64,000 nucleotides of DNA from Polaribacter cellanae. GTDB lineage: Bacteria; Bacteroidota; Bacteroidia; Flavobacteriales; Flavobacteriaceae. Positions 51,225-59,794 of this stretch are shown here, in pieces (the stretch's first letter is position 1; every line of letters starts with the position of its first letter). The stretch covers positions 1,974,001 to 2,038,000 of the forward strand of contig NZ_CP071869.1 of assembly GCF_017569185.1 (NCBI RefSeq), written 5' to 3'. Both the position numbers and the translations under genes were made by a program. The notes under the pieces were generated by a model. That model had not been told where the DNA came from and did no database searches. It saw nothing but the letters and a program-made list of their open reading frames with translations.

Positions 51225-52892
51225 CTAAAAATTAGGTGCAACTCTAAAACTCATTTTTTCATTTGTTGATGGATGCAAAAACTCAATAAATTCTGCATGT
51301 AAATGCAATCTATTTTCTTTTTTTCCATATAAATCATCACCAATTATAGGTAAATTTAAACCGTTTTTATGAGCTGCATGCACTCTTAATTGATGTGTTC
51401 TACCAGTAATTGGATAAAAATAAACACGCGTTTTATTGTCTTTCCTTTCAATTACTTCCCAAATGGTTTCTGCATTTTTTCCATGCTCGTAACAAACCAA
51501 TTGTTTGGGTCTATCGTCTAAATCTACTCGCAAAGGCAATTGTATTTTTCCTTTATTTTCGGTTAAATTTCCTTCTAATAAAGCAACATAGCGTTTTTTA
51601 ATGGTTCGATTTATAAACTGACTCTGTAAAATTTTATTGGCTTCTTTGGTTTTTGTTAATAACAAAATTCCTGAAGTAGACATATCTAATCTGTGCACAA
51701 TTAAAGGACCTGTTGCATTTGGATATTTCTCTTTAATTCGAGAATAGACAGAATCGCTAATTTCTTTTCCAGGAACCGATAAAAATTCTGCAGGTTTGTT
51801 TACTACGATTAAAGCAGCGTCTTCAAAAATAATTTCTAATTCCTTGTCTTTAGATATTTCTTTGATTAAAAGATTTTCATCCATTTTAATTCCACCTAAC
51901 ATGTGTTCTAAAATAGGTTTGCATCGACTTTGGCAAGCAGGATAAAAGTTTTTATGTTTTCTAATTGCTGAATTTGGCGATATTCCCCACCAAAATTCTG
52001 CCATACAAGTAGGTGTTAAATTGTTCTTAAAAGCATATTGCAGTAATTTTGGAGCTGCACATTCGCCAGAACCAGCAGGTGGTTTTATTGCTGGATTGTT
52101 AAAAATTTCGATGAGTGCTTTTGGTTCTTTATATTGATTTAAAAATTGAAATTTCTCGAACAGGGTTTGCTGTAAAAAAGCAGAGGTAGTTTTTCTTAGT
52201 TTTTTTAATGTTGAAATCTCTTCTTCAAGATTAATGAGTTTTGTTCTTTTTTTATCAATTTTAGCATTGTAATATTCTACCAATTCTTTGTAGAAAAATT
52301 GGTCGTTATAACTTTGCTGAGTAAGTTTTCTCTCGAGTTTTTTAAAATCATCAGTATTTATATTTTCTTTTTTTTGCGCTTTCCTTTTAGTCTTATTTCG
52401 TTTTAAGTTTTTACGTTGCAAAGCCAAATCTTCTTCAATTTCTTTAGATATTTTTTTTACTTCTTTTTTAAGTTGAAGATAATTTTTATCTTTTTTTAAA
52501 GCTTCTAATTGTATGCTTATTTTTTCGATTTCTTTTTCTCCTTTTCTGTAAAAACTATTTTTTGTTCTTAAATCGAAAACTGGTGGTACAAATATTTCAG
52601 GACAACTTTCATCTTCTAATTTTCCAGAAAACGCAGCTAAATACCCCAATTCGTTTTGTTGGTTCTTTACGACTAAAACACCAAACATTTTTCCGATTGC
52701 GTTTTTATTGTCATTAACATTAAAACCAAAGTTATGTGTAAAATCTGTTTGGTTTTCTAAATATGCTTGCAATTCGTTCGCAGCTACTTTAGCTAACGGG
52801 TGTGGTTGGTAATAAAAAGGAAACGTGAAATTCGCTGGAATTTCAATTCCAGATATCGCTGTTTTAAAATGTTGAAAATGTTTCAATTTCAT
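51225..52892 (-). CDS. RluA-family pseudouridine synthase with long N-terminal Cys-containing domain
   Basis: 555 residues from ATG 52892; the alternative TTG at 52907 lies inside the promoter -7 box. Residues 340-555 are the RluA catalytic domain: IVVNKPAEFLSVPGK, VHRLDMSTSGILLLTKT (catalytic Asp in RLD), PLRVDLDDRPKQL, and FYPITGRTHQLRVHAAH. Residues 1-335 hold a strand-rich segment, a charged coiled coil (about 120-245, rich in EK and KKEVKK) and a conserved-looking Cys region with GSGECAAPKLLQYAF, CMAEFWWG and YPACQSRCKPILEHML. This two-part build is known in some RluA homologues of Bacteroidota and Vibrio as I recall; the role of the front half is unknown. Target RNA unknown. Confidence 0.9.
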   Translation of the reverse strand: MKLKHFQHFKTAISGIEIPANFTFPFYYQPHPLAKVAANELQAYLENQTDFTHNFGFNVNDNKNAIGKMFGVLVVKNQQNELGYLAAFSGKLEDESCPEIFVPPVFDLRTKNSFYRKGEKEIEKISIQLEALKKDKNYLQLKKEVKKISKEIEEDLALQRKNLKRNKTKRKAQKKENINTDDFKKLERKLTQQSYNDQFFYKELVEYYNAKIDKKRTKLINLEEEISTLKKLRKTTSAFLQQTLFEKFQFLNQYKEPKALIEIFNNPAIKPPAGSGECAAPKLLQYAFKNNLTPTCMAEFWWGISPNSAIRKHKNFYPACQSRCKPILEHMLGGIKMDENLLIKEISKDKELEIIFEDAALIVVNKPAEFLSVPGKEISDSVYSRIKEKYPNATGPLIVHRLDMSTSGILLLTKTKEANKILQSQFINRTIKKRYVALLEGNLTENKGKIQLPLRVDLDDRPKQLVCYEHGKNAETIWEVIERKDNKTRVYFYPITGRTHQLRVHAAHKNGLNLPIIGDDLYGKKENRLHLHAEFIEFLHPSTNEKMSFRVAPNF

Positions 52893-52904
52893 AAGAATAA
52901 TTGC

Positions 52905-52912
52905 CAAAGATA
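52905..52912 (-). promoter_or_regulatory. -7 promoter element of the RluA-family gene
   Basis: TATCTTTG on the minus strand, a full TANNTTTG match 13 bp before the ATG; the -33 position reads TTTT. Confidence 0.55.
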
Positions 52913-53003
52913 GTTAGATTATTGTTTTAAAAAATAAGATTATAAATTTTCTAAAGAGTTAAAATTAAATTTATTTGTGTTAATGTAAACTTTCAATTTG
53001 CCA

Positions 53004-53011
53004 TAATTTTG
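53004..53011 (+). promoter_or_regulatory. -7 promoter element of the lipoprotein gene
   Basis: TAATTTTG, a full TANNTTTG match 36 bp before the ATG at 53048; the nearest TTTG lies 26 bases upstream, longer than usual. Confidence 0.45.
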
Positions 53012-53047
53012 TATCGAATATTAAAACAATCAAAAAAAAATAACAAA

Positions 53048-53602
53048 ATGAAAACGATTAAAAAATTAACAACGGTATTAGCGATAACAGGTTTATTATT
53101 TACCTCTTGTAACCAAACAAAAAAAGAAAAGGTAAAAGACAAGATGGAAGAAACCATGGAAAATGCAAAAGATAAGATGGACGAAATTGGAGATGATATT
53201 TCTGAAGGGTTCCAAGAAATGAAGATGAAATTAGAAGACGGAACAGAAGTAAATTACAAAGTAGATTCTAATGGTACTTTGGCTTTTGACGATTGGAATG
53301 GATTTACCATTGCAAATAAAGAATTAAAAGACATCGAAAATTTAGATACTGATGAAGTAGACAAAAGAATTGAAAATTTAAAAGGTACAATTGCTGAATT
53401 AGGAAATAACATTCCTAAATGGTTACAAACAGATGAGGTGAAAGAAGACATTAAAAATGTTCAAAAAGAATATAAAAATGTAATCGATAACAAAAACGAT
53501 GCTGCCGATAAAGTAAAGCAAAACATCGAAGATTTAAACGAAAAGTTTGATGATTTACGTGAAGAATTAAATGAAATAATTGCGAAATATAAAAAATCGT
53601 AA
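53048..53602 (+). CDS. lysine/glutamate-rich helical lipoprotein
   Basis: 184 residues from ATG 53048, where the signal MKTIKKLTTVLAITGLLFTSC begins; an upstream in-frame start at 53009 overlaps the promoter box. The lipobox LLFTSC predicts lipid anchoring. The first 55 mature residues are a charged helix (KEKVKDKMEETMENAKDKMDE), a short globular segment follows (VNYKVDSNGTLAFDDWNGF), and a long coiled coil fills the C-terminus (about 120-184). This is like small YtxH-type or apolipoprotein-like helical proteins, but no family is recognised. A terminator follows. Confidence 0.75.
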   Translation: MKTIKKLTTVLAITGLLFTSCNQTKKEKVKDKMEETMENAKDKMDEIGDDISEGFQEMKMKLEDGTEVNYKVDSNGTLAFDDWNGFTIANKELKDIENLDTDEVDKRIENLKGTIAELGNNIPKWLQTDEVKEDIKNVQKEYKNVIDNKNDAADKVKQNIEDLNEKFDDLREELNEIIAKYKKS

Positions 53603-53627
53603 TTTATTAAAAACATTAATTTTAAGG

Positions 53628-53657
53628 AAGGATAGTGTAAAAAGCTATCCTTTTTTT
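53628..53657 (+). terminator. terminator of the helical lipoprotein gene
   Basis: AAGGATAG/CTATCCTT, an 8-bp stem with a 9-base loop, followed by T7 that runs into the stop codon of the converging tsaC gene. Confidence 0.88.
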
Positions 53658-54615
53658 ATGCACTAAAAGTAGCACGTTGTAAACGATCGTTAATCGATTT
53701 TCCTAAACCATTATCAGGAAAACGCTCTGCAATAATTACATCTAAAAACAAACTATCTAATTCGTGCAAAGAATCGTATAATTTAGAAGCTGCTTCTTGC
53801 ATTAATCCGTTTTTAGACAGAATAATTTCAGTTAAATTATCATTATTTAAAGAGTCTTTAAAAACTAAAACTCCAATTTTTTTATTTGCGTGTTTTTTAA
53901 CTTCTTTTGCAACATTATCTACCATAAAAGTTTTTGTAGAAGGTGCATAATGTCTTGCCAACATTCCTGGAGCATCTGGGCTTTGCTCTTTCTTATTTTT
54001 TATTGTAATTTTACCCACAACTGCTTCAATATCTTCCAAAGCTAAAGCACCTAATCTGTAAATAATTGGCTTGTTATTCTCGAAACCAATAATGGTAGAT
54101 TCTATTCCGCTTTTGCAAAAACCACCATCTAAAACTTGCTGAATATCATCTTTAAAATAACGTTCTACATGTGCTGGTTTTGTTGGGCTAATACTTCCAA
54201 AAGGGTTTGCACTTGGCGCTGCCAAAGGAAAAGGTAATTGTTTTAAAAGCTTTAAAGTTACTGGATGGTTTGGAATACGAACAGCAACTGTATCTTTTCC
54301 AGCAGTAATTAAATCAGGAATTTTTTCGTTCTTTTTTAGAACCAACGTCATAGAACCTGGCCAAAAAGCGTTTGCTAATAATTTTGCTTTTTCAGGAATA
54401 TGAGTTACAATATTTTCTAATTTTTCTATTCCAGAAATATGTACAATTAACGGATTAAAAAACGGACGTTTCTTCGTCGAAAAAATACTTTTTATCGCTT
54501 TTTCGCTAAAAATATTTCCAGCCAAACCATAAACTGTTTCAGTTGGTATGGCAACCAACTGCTCGTTAGTTAATAGTTTTATTGCTTTTTGTATGTCTTT
54601 AGAAATAATGCTCAT
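53656..54615 (-). CDS. tsaC: L-threonylcarbamoyladenylate synthase (Sua5 type)
   Basis: 319 residues, the longer Sua5 form. Makes threonylcarbamoyl-AMP for the t6A modification at position 37 of ANN-decoding tRNAs. The YrdC domain (1-200) shows LVAIPTETVYGLAGNIFSEKAI, KKRPFFNPLIVHI, FWPGSMTLVLKK, VAVRIPNHPVTLKLL, PLAAPSANPFGSISPTKPAHV and GIESTIIGF. The C-terminal Sua5 domain follows a linker with SPDAPGMLARHYAPSTK and ends in FPDNGLGKSINDRLQRAT. It is the first gene downstream of the broken small gene and polA on the minus strand. Confidence 0.95.
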   Translation of the reverse strand: MSIISKDIQKAIKLLTNEQLVAIPTETVYGLAGNIFSEKAIKSIFSTKKRPFFNPLIVHISGIEKLENIVTHIPEKAKLLANAFWPGSMTLVLKKNEKIPDLITAGKDTVAVRIPNHPVTLKLLKQLPFPLAAPSANPFGSISPTKPAHVERYFKDDIQQVLDGGFCKSGIESTIIGFENNKPIIYRLGALALEDIEAVVGKITIKNKKEQSPDAPGMLARHYAPSTKTFMVDNVAKEVKKHANKKIGVLVFKDSLNNDNLTEIILSKNGLMQEAASKLYDSLHELDSLFLDVIIAERFPDNGLGKSINDRLQRATFSA

Positions 54616-54643
54616 AATTCGGTTGCTAAATTACAAATATTTA

Positions 54644-55021
54644 TCAATTCGCATAAGGTGCAAACAACAAATCTGTTGGTGTATCTACATCGTATAAATA
54701 TTGATATCCTTTTGATTCTTTCTTACAAAAAGGTTCTAACAGACGAAGCATTTCTATATAACTTTCCATCTTTAAAATGCAGAAATAGGTTTCGTTGTCT
54801 TTGGTAAGAATTCCTTCATCGGACTTAAATAAACCAAAAATTAGGTTACAGTTTTCTGTATCGATAAAATCGATTTGAGATAAATCTAATCGTTGTTTTT
54901 TGTCGATAACTGTTTCTTTTAATAAATTTCGAAACAGAATTGCTGCTGCTTTATCAAAATTAAATAAGCGAACAATATTTTATTGAAGACCATTGTAATT
55001 GTCTATATAATCTAGTTTCAT
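54644..55021 (-). pseudogene. conserved-looking 125-codon gene with an in-frame stop at codon 14
   Basis: The minus frame from ATG 55021 reads MKLDYIDNYNGLQ, a TAA at 54980-54982, and then without any frameshift NIVRLFNFDKAAAILFRNLL, a middle with DLSQIDFIDTENCNLIFG, LEPFCKKESKGYQYLYDV and DTPTDLLFAPYAN before a TGA. The sense of the whole frame is kept and the start is 2 bp beyond the polA stop. I believe similar intact proteins occur in other Flavobacteria, but could not check. So this is a recent nonsense pseudogene, a sequencing error, or a gene with an internal non-ATG start. Function unknown; no membrane segment or signal peptide. Confidence 0.6.
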
Positions 55022-55023
55022 AT

Positions 55024-57855
55024 TTAATGCGCTTCCAACCAATTCTCACCAATATCCATCTCTACATCTAAAGGAACTTCCATTTTAAAGGCGTTTTCCA
55101 TTTCGTGTTTAATAATTGGTTTTATGGTTTCTAACTCGTCTTTATGAGCGTCAAAAACCAATTCATCATGCACTTGTAACAACATCTTCGATTTAAAGTT
55201 TTCTTCTTCAAAACGTTTGTGAATATTTATCATGGCTAACTTAATAATGTCTGCAGCAGAACCTTGTATGGGGGCATTTACAGCATTTCTTTCGGCAGCA
55301 CCTCTAACCACAGCGTTTCTGGAATTGATGTCTTTTAAATAACGACGTCTTTTTAAAACCGTTTCTACAAAACCATTTTCTCGCGCAAAATCGACCAAAG
55401 AAGTCATATATGCTTTTAGTTTTGGATACGTTTCATAATACGTATCAATTAGTTCTTTGGCTTCTCCTCTCGATAAATCTGTTTGATTACTCAAACCAAA
55501 AGCAGAAACTCCATAAATAATCCCGAAGTTTACTGTTTTTGCATTGCTTCTTTGCTCACGAGATACTTCATCAATAGGAACATTAAATACTTTTGCAGCG
55601 GTTGAAGCATGAATATCTTCGCCGTTTTTAAACGCATTTATCATGGTTTCTTCCTGGCTTAAAGCCGCTATAATTCGCAATTCAATTTGAGAATAATCGG
55701 CTGCTAACAACACATAATTTTCGTCTCTTGGAATAAATGCTTTTCGCACTTCTCGTCCTCTTTCTGTACGAATTGGAATGTTTTGTAAATTCGGGTTGTT
55801 AGAACTCAACCTTCCTGTTGCAGCCACAGCTTGCATATATTGCGTATGAATTCTGCCTGTTTTTGGGTTGATTTCATTTGGCAACGCATCTACATACGTA
55901 CTTTGTAATTTTTTATATTGGCGATATTCTTGAATATCCCTAATAATTTTGTGGTCTTTCGCCAAATAAGATAAAATATCCTCACCAGTTTTATACTGTC
56001 CAGTTTTTGTCTTTTTGGGTTTGTCTACCAATTTCATATTTTCGAACAAAACAATACCCAATTGTTTTGGCGAAGCAATGTTAAATTCTTCTCCTGCTTG
56101 TTCGTAAATTCCTTTTTCAAGTTTGTTGATGTCTTCTGTTAACGCAACAGATAATTGGTTTAAGAAAGCAACATCCACGTTAATTCCTTCGATTTCCATA
56201 GCTGTTAAAACGGATACCAAAGGCAATTCAATTTCATTAAATAGTTTGGTTACGTTTCCACTTTCTAATTCAGCTGTAAACAATTGTTTTAGTTGAAAAG
56301 TAATATCTGCATCTTCTACTGCATATTCTGTTTGGTCTGCAATTGGAACGACTCTCATAGAAAGCTGGTTTTTCCCTTTTTTACCAATTAAATCTACAAT
56401 AGAAACAGGTTGATAGTTTAAATATGTTTCCGCCAAAACATCCATATTATGACGCATATCTGGATTGATCAAATAATGTGCAATCATCGTATCGAATAAT
56501 TTCCCTTTTACTGGCATATTATAATTAGATAATACTTTAATATCATATTTTAAATTATGCCCAATTTTCTCGATTTCACTTTCGAAAAACGGTCTAAATT
56601 CTTCTAAAATTGCTTTTGTTTCTTCTTGGTCTTCAGGAAATGAAACGTAATATCCTTTTCCGATTTCGTAAGAAAATGCAATTCCAATTAATTCTACTTC
56701 CAGCGCTTTTAATCCTGTAGTTTCAGTATCGAAACAAACCGAAGTTTGTTGTAGTAATTTTTGAAGTACTAATTTTCTGGAGAAAGGAGAATTTATATGT
56801 TGATAAAAATGATCTGTATTATCAATGGTTTTAAAGCCAGATGCAACATCTGCTTCTGAAACACTTCCAGTTCCTGGTGTTGCAAATAAATCGAACTGCC
56901 CTTCAGGATTTATAGGTGCTTTTTTAACTTTTTCTACCTTTTCTTTGGCTTTTTCCTCATCTACTAAATCTGCAACTGTAAATGTTTTTAAGAAATTAGT
57001 TAATAAATTCCTGAATTCTAATTCGTTAAAAATTTCGGTTACTTTTTGTACATCTGGTTGGTCTAACTCAAAATCTTCCGCATTAAAAGTTACAGGAACA
57101 TCCAACATAATTGTCGCCAATTTTTTGGAAAGCAAACCTAACTCGCCATTTGCTTCTATTTTCTCTTTCATTTTACCTTTTAGCTCATGCGTGTTTGCCA
57201 ACAAGTTTTCCATAGAGCCATAAGCTGCTAAAAACTTTTTTGCTGTTTTTTCGCCAACTCCTGGCAAACCAGGAATATTATCGGAAGAATCGCCCATCAT
57301 TCCTAAAAAATCGATGACTTGTAAAGGGTCTGTAATTTCGAATTTTGCCAATACTTCTGGCACTCCCCAAATATCGTAACCACCACCAAAACGTGGTTTG
57401 TACATAAAAATATTATCGGAAACCAATTGTGCAAAATCTTTATCTGGAGTTACCATAAAAGTTTGGTAACCTTCCTTTTCTGCTTGTTTAGAAAGTGTTC
57501 CAATTACATCATCTGCCTCAAAACCTTCTTTTACCATAATAGGAATGTGCATTGCTTTTAGAATTTCCATAATGTAAGGAACTGCCAATTTTATTGCTTC
57601 TGGAGTTTCATCTCTATTGGCCTTGTAAGCTTCAAACATTTCTACTCTGTCTACACTACCTCCTTTATCGAAACAAACCGCTAATTTATCGGGTCTTTCA
57701 CGTTTGATTACATCTAAAAGTGAGTTCATAAAACCCATAATTGCAGAGGTGTCTAGGCCTTTCGAATTAATTCTTGGGTTTTTTATAAAGGCATAATATC
57801 CGCGAAAAATTAATGCGTAAGCATCAACTAAAAATACTCTTTTTTGGTCTTGCAT
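55024..57855 (-). CDS. polA: DNA polymerase I
   Basis: 943 residues, full length. Residues 1-290 form the 5' nuclease (FLVDAYALIFRGYYAF, EADDVIGTLSKQA, DFLGMMGDSSDNIPGLPGVGEKTAKKFL). Residues 345-530 form a 3'-5' exonuclease with intact acidic residues (CFDTETTGLKALE, IGHNLKYD, DADITFQL). The polymerase domain holds ATGRLSSNNPNLQNIPIRT, LAADYSQIELRIIA, RSNAKTVNFGIIYG and LQVHDELVFDA. It serves Okazaki fragment processing and repair. The disrupted small gene begins 2 bp after its stop. Divergent from the metallophosphoesterase. Confidence 0.98.
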   Translation of the reverse strand: MQDQKRVFLVDAYALIFRGYYAFIKNPRINSKGLDTSAIMGFMNSLLDVIKRERPDKLAVCFDKGGSVDRVEMFEAYKANRDETPEAIKLAVPYIMEILKAMHIPIMVKEGFEADDVIGTLSKQAEKEGYQTFMVTPDKDFAQLVSDNIFMYKPRFGGGYDIWGVPEVLAKFEITDPLQVIDFLGMMGDSSDNIPGLPGVGEKTAKKFLAAYGSMENLLANTHELKGKMKEKIEANGELGLLSKKLATIMLDVPVTFNAEDFELDQPDVQKVTEIFNELEFRNLLTNFLKTFTVADLVDEEKAKEKVEKVKKAPINPEGQFDLFATPGTGSVSEADVASGFKTIDNTDHFYQHINSPFSRKLVLQKLLQQTSVCFDTETTGLKALEVELIGIAFSYEIGKGYYVSFPEDQEETKAILEEFRPFFESEIEKIGHNLKYDIKVLSNYNMPVKGKLFDTMIAHYLINPDMRHNMDVLAETYLNYQPVSIVDLIGKKGKNQLSMRVVPIADQTEYAVEDADITFQLKQLFTAELESGNVTKLFNEIELPLVSVLTAMEIEGINVDVAFLNQLSVALTEDINKLEKGIYEQAGEEFNIASPKQLGIVLFENMKLVDKPKKTKTGQYKTGEDILSYLAKDHKIIRDIQEYRQYKKLQSTYVDALPNEINPKTGRIHTQYMQAVAATGRLSSNNPNLQNIPIRTERGREVRKAFIPRDENYVLLAADYSQIELRIIAALSQEETMINAFKNGEDIHASTAAKVFNVPIDEVSREQRSNAKTVNFGIIYGVSAFGLSNQTDLSRGEAKELIDTYYETYPKLKAYMTSLVDFARENGFVETVLKRRRYLKDINSRNAVVRGAAERNAVNAPIQGSAADIIKLAMINIHKRFEEENFKSKMLLQVHDELVFDAHKDELETIKPIIKHEMENAFKMEVPLDVEMDIGENWLEAH

Positions 57856-57930
57856 TTTAATGGTTTTAATGGAACGCTAAAGCTACGAAACTTTAACATC
57901 GTATTAAAATGCAATCGATATTTTAAGCAG

Positions 57931-57938
57931 TATCTTTG
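57931..57938 (+). promoter_or_regulatory. -7 promoter element of the metallophosphoesterase gene
   Basis: TATCTTTG, full TANNTTTG match, 22 bp before the ATG at 57961. No -33 box at the expected place. Confidence 0.55.
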
Positions 57939-57960
57939 GTAAATATTTTAAATTTATTTT

Positions 57961-59184
57961 ATGCCACGTTGGTTAATTCCACTCATTATTTTATTAGTTG
58001 TAATTGTAGCTGTAGAAATTTATACTTTTCAAGCTTTTAAAACCATTTCTAATAGTAAGTTCGTTCGTTTTTTATTTTTAACAGCAAGTGTTGGAGTATA
58101 TATTTACTTTTTTCTAACTGTTTTAACTTATGATAGAGGCAATGGACAAACACCACAGTTTCAAATGGCAATGGGTTTAATGTTAACAGTTTCAATTCCT
58201 AAATTAATCATCATTTTAGTACTTTTTGGAGAAGATATTTTCAGGTGGATTTTAAAACTGATATCTGCAATTTCATCAGGAGACACAAAACCTTTGGCTG
58301 GTAGAAGAAAATTTATTTCGCAAATTGCCTTAGGTTTAGCAGCCATACCATTTGCTTCTTTTATTTATGGAATTATCTACGGAAAATACAATTACAAAGT
58401 TTTAAAATACAGCTTAACTTTTAAAGATTTACCTGAAGCGTTTGATGGTTTTACAATTACTCAAATTTCTGATATTCATTCTGGAAGTTTCACCAATAAA
58501 GAAAAAATAAAATACGGAGTTGATTTAATAAACAAGCAAAAATCGGATATTATGTTGTTTACTGGAGATATTGTAAATAATAAAGCTGATGAAATGGATA
58601 ATTGGATTGATGTTTTCGATAAATTGGAAGCAAAAGAAGGAAAGTTTTCCATTCTTGGTAACCACGATTATGGCGATTATATGGATTGGGAAAATCCACA
58701 AGATAAAATTGATAATTTTCAGCAAGTAAAAGATATTCACAAGAAAATTGGTTTCGATTTACTTTTAGACGAACACAGGTATTTAGAAAAAGATGGACAA
58801 AAAATAGCACTTCTTGGAGTAGAAAATTGGGGAAAAGGATTCAACCAAGCAGGAGATTTAAAGAGAACTTCTTCTGGAGTAAATAAGGAAGACTTCAAAA
58901 TTTTAATGTCTCACGATCCTAGTCACTGGGAATACAAGGTAAAACAAGATCCTTTTAATTACCATTTAACGTTAAGTGGACATACACATGGTTTACAAAT
59001 GGGTATCGAAATTCCTGGGTGGCTAAAATGGAGTCCCTCTAAATACGTTTATAAACAGTGGGCAGGTTTGTACCAAGAAGCTGGTAGATATATAAATGTA
59101 AACAGAGGTTTTGGTTACCATGCATTTCCTGGTAGAGTTGGAATTTGGCCAGAAATTACAGTTATAGAATTGAAAAAAGGCTGA
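57961..59184 (+). CDS. membrane-anchored metallophosphoesterase (YkuE-like)
   Basis: 407 residues. Four hydrophobic segments fill residues 1-145 (including LIPLIILLVVIVAVEIYTF and IALGLAAIPFASFIYGIIYG, the latter after an RRKF that could act as a twin-arginine-like or simple topology signal). The calcineurin-like phosphoesterase domain follows from about 165: ITQISDIHSGSF, LFTGDIVNNKADE, SILGNHDYGDY, LMSHDP and LSGHTHGLQMG provide the metal ligands. Relatives hydrolyse phospholipid headgroups or UDP-diacylglucosamine-type substrates; the substrate here is unknown. A thioredoxin-fold gene follows 87 bp downstream with its own promoter element. Confidence 0.92.
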   Translation: MPRWLIPLIILLVVIVAVEIYTFQAFKTISNSKFVRFLFLTASVGVYIYFFLTVLTYDRGNGQTPQFQMAMGLMLTVSIPKLIIILVLFGEDIFRWILKLISAISSGDTKPLAGRRKFISQIALGLAAIPFASFIYGIIYGKYNYKVLKYSLTFKDLPEAFDGFTITQISDIHSGSFTNKEKIKYGVDLINKQKSDIMLFTGDIVNNKADEMDNWIDVFDKLEAKEGKFSILGNHDYGDYMDWENPQDKIDNFQQVKDIHKKIGFDLLLDEHRYLEKDGQKIALLGVENWGKGFNQAGDLKRTSSGVNKEDFKILMSHDPSHWEYKVKQDPFNYHLTLSGHTHGLQMGIEIPGWLKWSPSKYVYKQWAGLYQEAGRYINVNRGFGYHAFPGRVGIWPEITVIELKKG

Positions 59185-59210
59185 TAATCAACTAATTTAT
59201 AAAGAATTCT

Positions 59211-59218
59211 TATCTTTG
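59211..59218 (+). promoter_or_regulatory. -7 promoter element of the thioredoxin-fold gene
   Basis: TATCTTTG, full TANNTTTG match, 53 bp before the ATG at 59272. Confidence 0.5.
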
Positions 59219-59271
59219 TTATTGAATAATTGAGTAATTTATACGTTTTTCCCTCCTAAAAACTTTATATT

Positions 59272-59565
59272 ATGACAAAATTTGGCGAATTAATTAGTGT
59301 TGAAAAACCAGTTCTAATCGATTTTTATACAGATTGGGATGAGGCAGAAAACAACGTAGAGACTCTTAGAGATGTTGCTGCTGCTTTGGGCGATAAAGCC
59401 AAAGTAATAAAAATAGATATTAGAAAGAACGAAATTCTTGCAGATGCTTTGCGTGTAAAAGGAAACCCAACATTTATGATTTATAAAAATGGCGAGATGA
59501 AATGGCGCAAAACAGGTTTCCAAGATGCAAAAACATTAATTGGCTTGGTTAAAGAATATTTTTAA
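59272..59565 (+). CDS. cysteine-free thioredoxin-fold protein
   Basis: 97 residues with a complete thioredoxin layout: KPVLIDFYTDW (strand 3 and start of helix), VKGNPTFMIYKNGEMKWRKTGF (cis-Pro loop and strands 4-5) and a final helix TLIGLVKEYF. The redox motif WCxxC is replaced by DWDEAEN, and the protein contains no cysteine at all, so it cannot act as a dithiol oxidoreductase. I recall similar non-catalytic paralogues in other Flavobacteria. A binding or chaperone role is the likeliest inference. It has its own -7 box and an ATG start with no signal peptide, hence cytoplasmic. Confidence 0.88.
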   Translation: MTKFGELISVEKPVLIDFYTDWDEAENNVETLRDVAAALGDKAKVIKIDIRKNEILADALRVKGNPTFMIYKNGEMKWRKTGFQDAKTLIGLVKEYF

Positions 59566-59593
59566 TTTTGCCTGTTTTCTTTAAGCAAATAAT

Positions 59594-59755
59594 TTATGTG
59601 TGTTTTTTAATAGGTAAAAAGTTAAAAACAAACCCTAAACCAACTGTTATTAAAGCTCCTAAAAGAATATCTAAACAATCTCCAAAATTTGCAAAATAAA
59701 AAATAGACAAACTTGCAACTATTAGAAGTATGCCAATTAATCTATTTCTCTTTAT
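59594..59755 (-). pseudogene. small two-helix membrane ORF with ATA in place of its start codon
   Basis: The minus frame directly after a TAA reads (I)KRNRLIGILLIVASLS, then FGDCLDILLGALITVGLG and FLPIKKHT with a stop at 59594: 53 codons, two membrane helices and basic ends, exactly like a real small membrane protein. The codon at the expected initiator position is ATA, and there is no ATG, GTG or TTG before the first helix. So either the start codon mutated, ATA is used, or the ORF is chance. Upstream A-rich sequence would fit a Flavobacteria ribosome-binding region. It is convergent with the thioredoxin-fold gene. Confidence 0.45.
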
Positions 59756-59794
59756 TTATCTTATGTTTTGTTCTAAAAATATTGATTTCCTTAT

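Noticed and set aside
52893..52907. TTG start for the RluA-family gene
   Set aside because: It lies inside the TATCTTTG promoter box, so the mRNA would not contain it.
54724..54733. A second lesion (frameshift) in the broken gene next to polA
   Set aside because: A first reading suggested a shift after LEPF, but recounting showed the frame continues into CKKESKGYQY; only the codon-14 stop remains.
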